Below the pieces are notes generated by a model, which did no database searches, was not told where the DNA came from, and saw only the letters and a program-made list of their open reading frames with translations. Made by a program: the position numbers and the translations under genes. This document shows positions 63,034 to 64,000 of a stretch of DNA of 64,000 nt, piece after piece (within the stretch, counting starts at the first letter, position 1; every line of letters begins with the position of its first letter). Source of the DNA: Streptosporangiaceae bacterium (GTDB lineage: Bacteria; Actinomycetota; Actinomycetes; Streptosporangiales; Streptosporangiaceae); NCBI GenBank assembly GCA_019239975.1, contig JAFAZE010000047.1, positions 1 to 64,000 on the forward strand, in the 5' to 3' direction.

Positions 63034-64000
63034 CTACCTGTAGAGGCTGACGGCCCCGTTCGCGCTAATGGTCTCCATCGCCGCGAGCACCTGCGAGATG
63101 TTCTCGTAGTTGGACGGCGTGCGCGTCCACACGATGCCCAGCGTGTTGATGTCCAGGTGCTGGAGCTTCTGCATGACGGTGGTCTCGCCGAGCGATCCGG
63201 ACGACGTGATCGCCCAGTCGATCTCCAGCCCCGCGTCCCAGCCTTCCTGGCTGTTGTCGAGCTGGTTGGCGCTCGTGTACCCGGCGGCCTTCATGCCGGC
63301 GAAGTAGGCCCGGAGCCCCGCGGCGGTCGCCTTTTCCTCCGCCGATGTGCCCTGCGACGCCGCGGCGAGCCAGTCCTGCATCGAGCCGAGGACGTAGATG
63401 TTGTGCATCACCGGCGCCCCGCCCGCCGCCGCGATGAAGCTCGGCAGCTCACACGCCGAGCACTCGCTGATCGGGATGTCCGGGCTTTGCGCGCGGATCG
63501 AGCGGATCGCGGTGATCGAGTCGGTCCCGGGCACCAGGCCGAACAGGATGATCTGCGGCCTGGCCGCGAGCAGCGCGAGCACCTGCGGGGTGACGTCCGT
63601 GGCGCCGACCTGGTCGGTCTGCGTGGAGACCAGCTTGAAGCCGTACTGCTTCGCGAGCGCCTGTACGGTGCCCTGGTTGGCGAGGCAGACCGCGCCGCAG
63701 TTGTCCTCGAGCAGCGCCACCCGCGTGTAGTGCCGCGGCACGATGAGTTTCTGCACGGAGGCGAGCTGGTCCTCGTAGAAGACGTCGTAGAACCCGGGGA
63801 ATCCCCAGGAGTTCAGCTCGCTGGCCGGGTAGCCGTTGGTCTGCCAGCCGGAGGACAGGCTGATCAGGATCGTGTGGTAGGCGATGGCGGTCGGCAGCGC
63901 CGCCTCGGTGTCCGCGCCGGACTCAGGCCCGACGATGAACTGGGCGTGATCGGACAGGATGCACTTGCGCGCGATCAGCTCGGACTCGGAGGCGGAGGAC
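63034..64000 (-). CDS. ABC-type substrate-binding protein (branched-chain amino acid type), partial
   Basis: The frame is open from the stop at 63034 to the right edge, about 322 residues, with the N-terminus and signal peptide beyond the window. It reads as a type-I periplasmic binding protein (Peripla_BP_6/LivJ-like): AQFIVGPESGADTEAALP, VALLEDNCGAVCLANQGTVQALAKQYGF, VLALLAARPQIILFGLVPGT, EGWDAGLEIDWAI. The internal GTG 63756 is not the true start, since homology continues upstream. Two Cys pairs (NCGAVC and SECSAC) are unusual. It is convergent with the GTPase pair, 16 nt between stops. Ligand unknown. Confidence 0.85.
   Translation of the reverse strand, partial: SSASESELIARKCILSDHAQFIVGPESGADTEAALPTAIAYHTILISLSSGWQTNGYPASELNSWGFPGFYDVFYEDQLASVQKLIVPRHYTRVALLEDNCGAVCLANQGTVQALAKQYGFKLVSTQTDQVGATDVTPQVLALLAARPQIILFGLVPGTDSITAIRSIRAQSPDIPISECSACELPSFIAAAGGAPVMHNIYVLGSMQDWLAAASQGTSAEEKATAAGLRAYFAGMKAAGYTSANQLDNSQEGWDAGLEIDWAITSSGSLGETTVMQKLQHLDINTLGIVWTRTPSNYENISQVLAAMETISANGAVSLYR

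Overview
The window is high-GC DNA from an actinomycete. Evidence for this is the very strong GC bias at third codon positions, GTG starts, ATGA/GTGA gene overlaps, a mycothiol-type (MDMPI/DinB) enzyme, DUF574 methyltransferase, XRE-DUF5753/DUF397 pairs, RsbW-like ATPases, an ECF42-type sigma factor and a paired dynamin-like GTPase locus. The gene set fits a sporulating, Streptosporangiales- or Streptomyces-like organism; I cannot name the genus.

The main content is cobalamin (B12) synthesis in three blocks. Block 1 is cbiB (110-1096) and cobQ (1326-2840). Block 2 is a solitary cobN (12853-17097). Block 3 is a long co-directional operon (42158-58597) behind a cobalamin riboswitch (41905-42110): chlID-type chelatase, cobO, cobB, a cobI-cobM fusion, cbiD, cobL (cbiET), a cbiG-cobJ fusion, a 2[4Fe-4S] ferredoxin, cobH, cbiX, a bluB-cobT fusion and a cysG-type enzyme. 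Most junctions overlap by 1-8 nt. The set mixes an early-cobalt route (CbiX, CbiD, CbiG) with a late-cobalt chelatase (CobN plus ChlID). No cobG, cobF, cobK/cbiJ, cobU/P or cobS/V is in the window. A pair of dynamin-like GTPases (58612-63017) follows in the same direction.

Between these blocks: 2850-9481 holds stress and housekeeping genes (Ohr, MDMPI, VOC, secreted trypsin-like protease, NCS1 permease, PfkB kinase). 9497-12575 is a two-component system with a membrane-anchored secreted protein. 17246-21067 is a regulatory patch (DUF574 methyltransferase, two DUF397 proteins, XRE regulator, RsbW-like ATPase). 21084-27475 has a nucleoside hydrolase, glyA, a decayed MFS gene, DoxX, a PadR/HAAS pair and a MarR-GNAT protein. 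27579-33396 resembles a conjugation or integrative-element module: membrane J-domain protein, FtsK/TraB-like ATPase, a frameshifted replication-relaxation gene, an excisionase-like HTH protein, an RsbW-like ATPase and XRE/DUF397. 33823-36564 holds broken or shortened genes around an ECF sigma factor. 37471-41591 is a glycan/lipid-linked sugar patch (SqdB-like, GtrA, GT2, epimerase).

The unusual feature is repeated non-coding structure. (i) Palindromes of about 37-54 bp with TAT/TAC-containing loops lie in gene gaps, inside the linkers of cobN and cobB, and at a premature stop in the decayed MFS gene. (ii) A roughly 113-bp repeat sits at gene ends. (iii) A 24-nt GGGGCC...GGCCCC element occurs upstream of cobQ and after pfkB. 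(iv) Tandem arrays, two of them with a 14-nt period, occur, and repeat-derived low-complexity linkers join the domains of many cob proteins. Identities given for these repeats were judged by eye.
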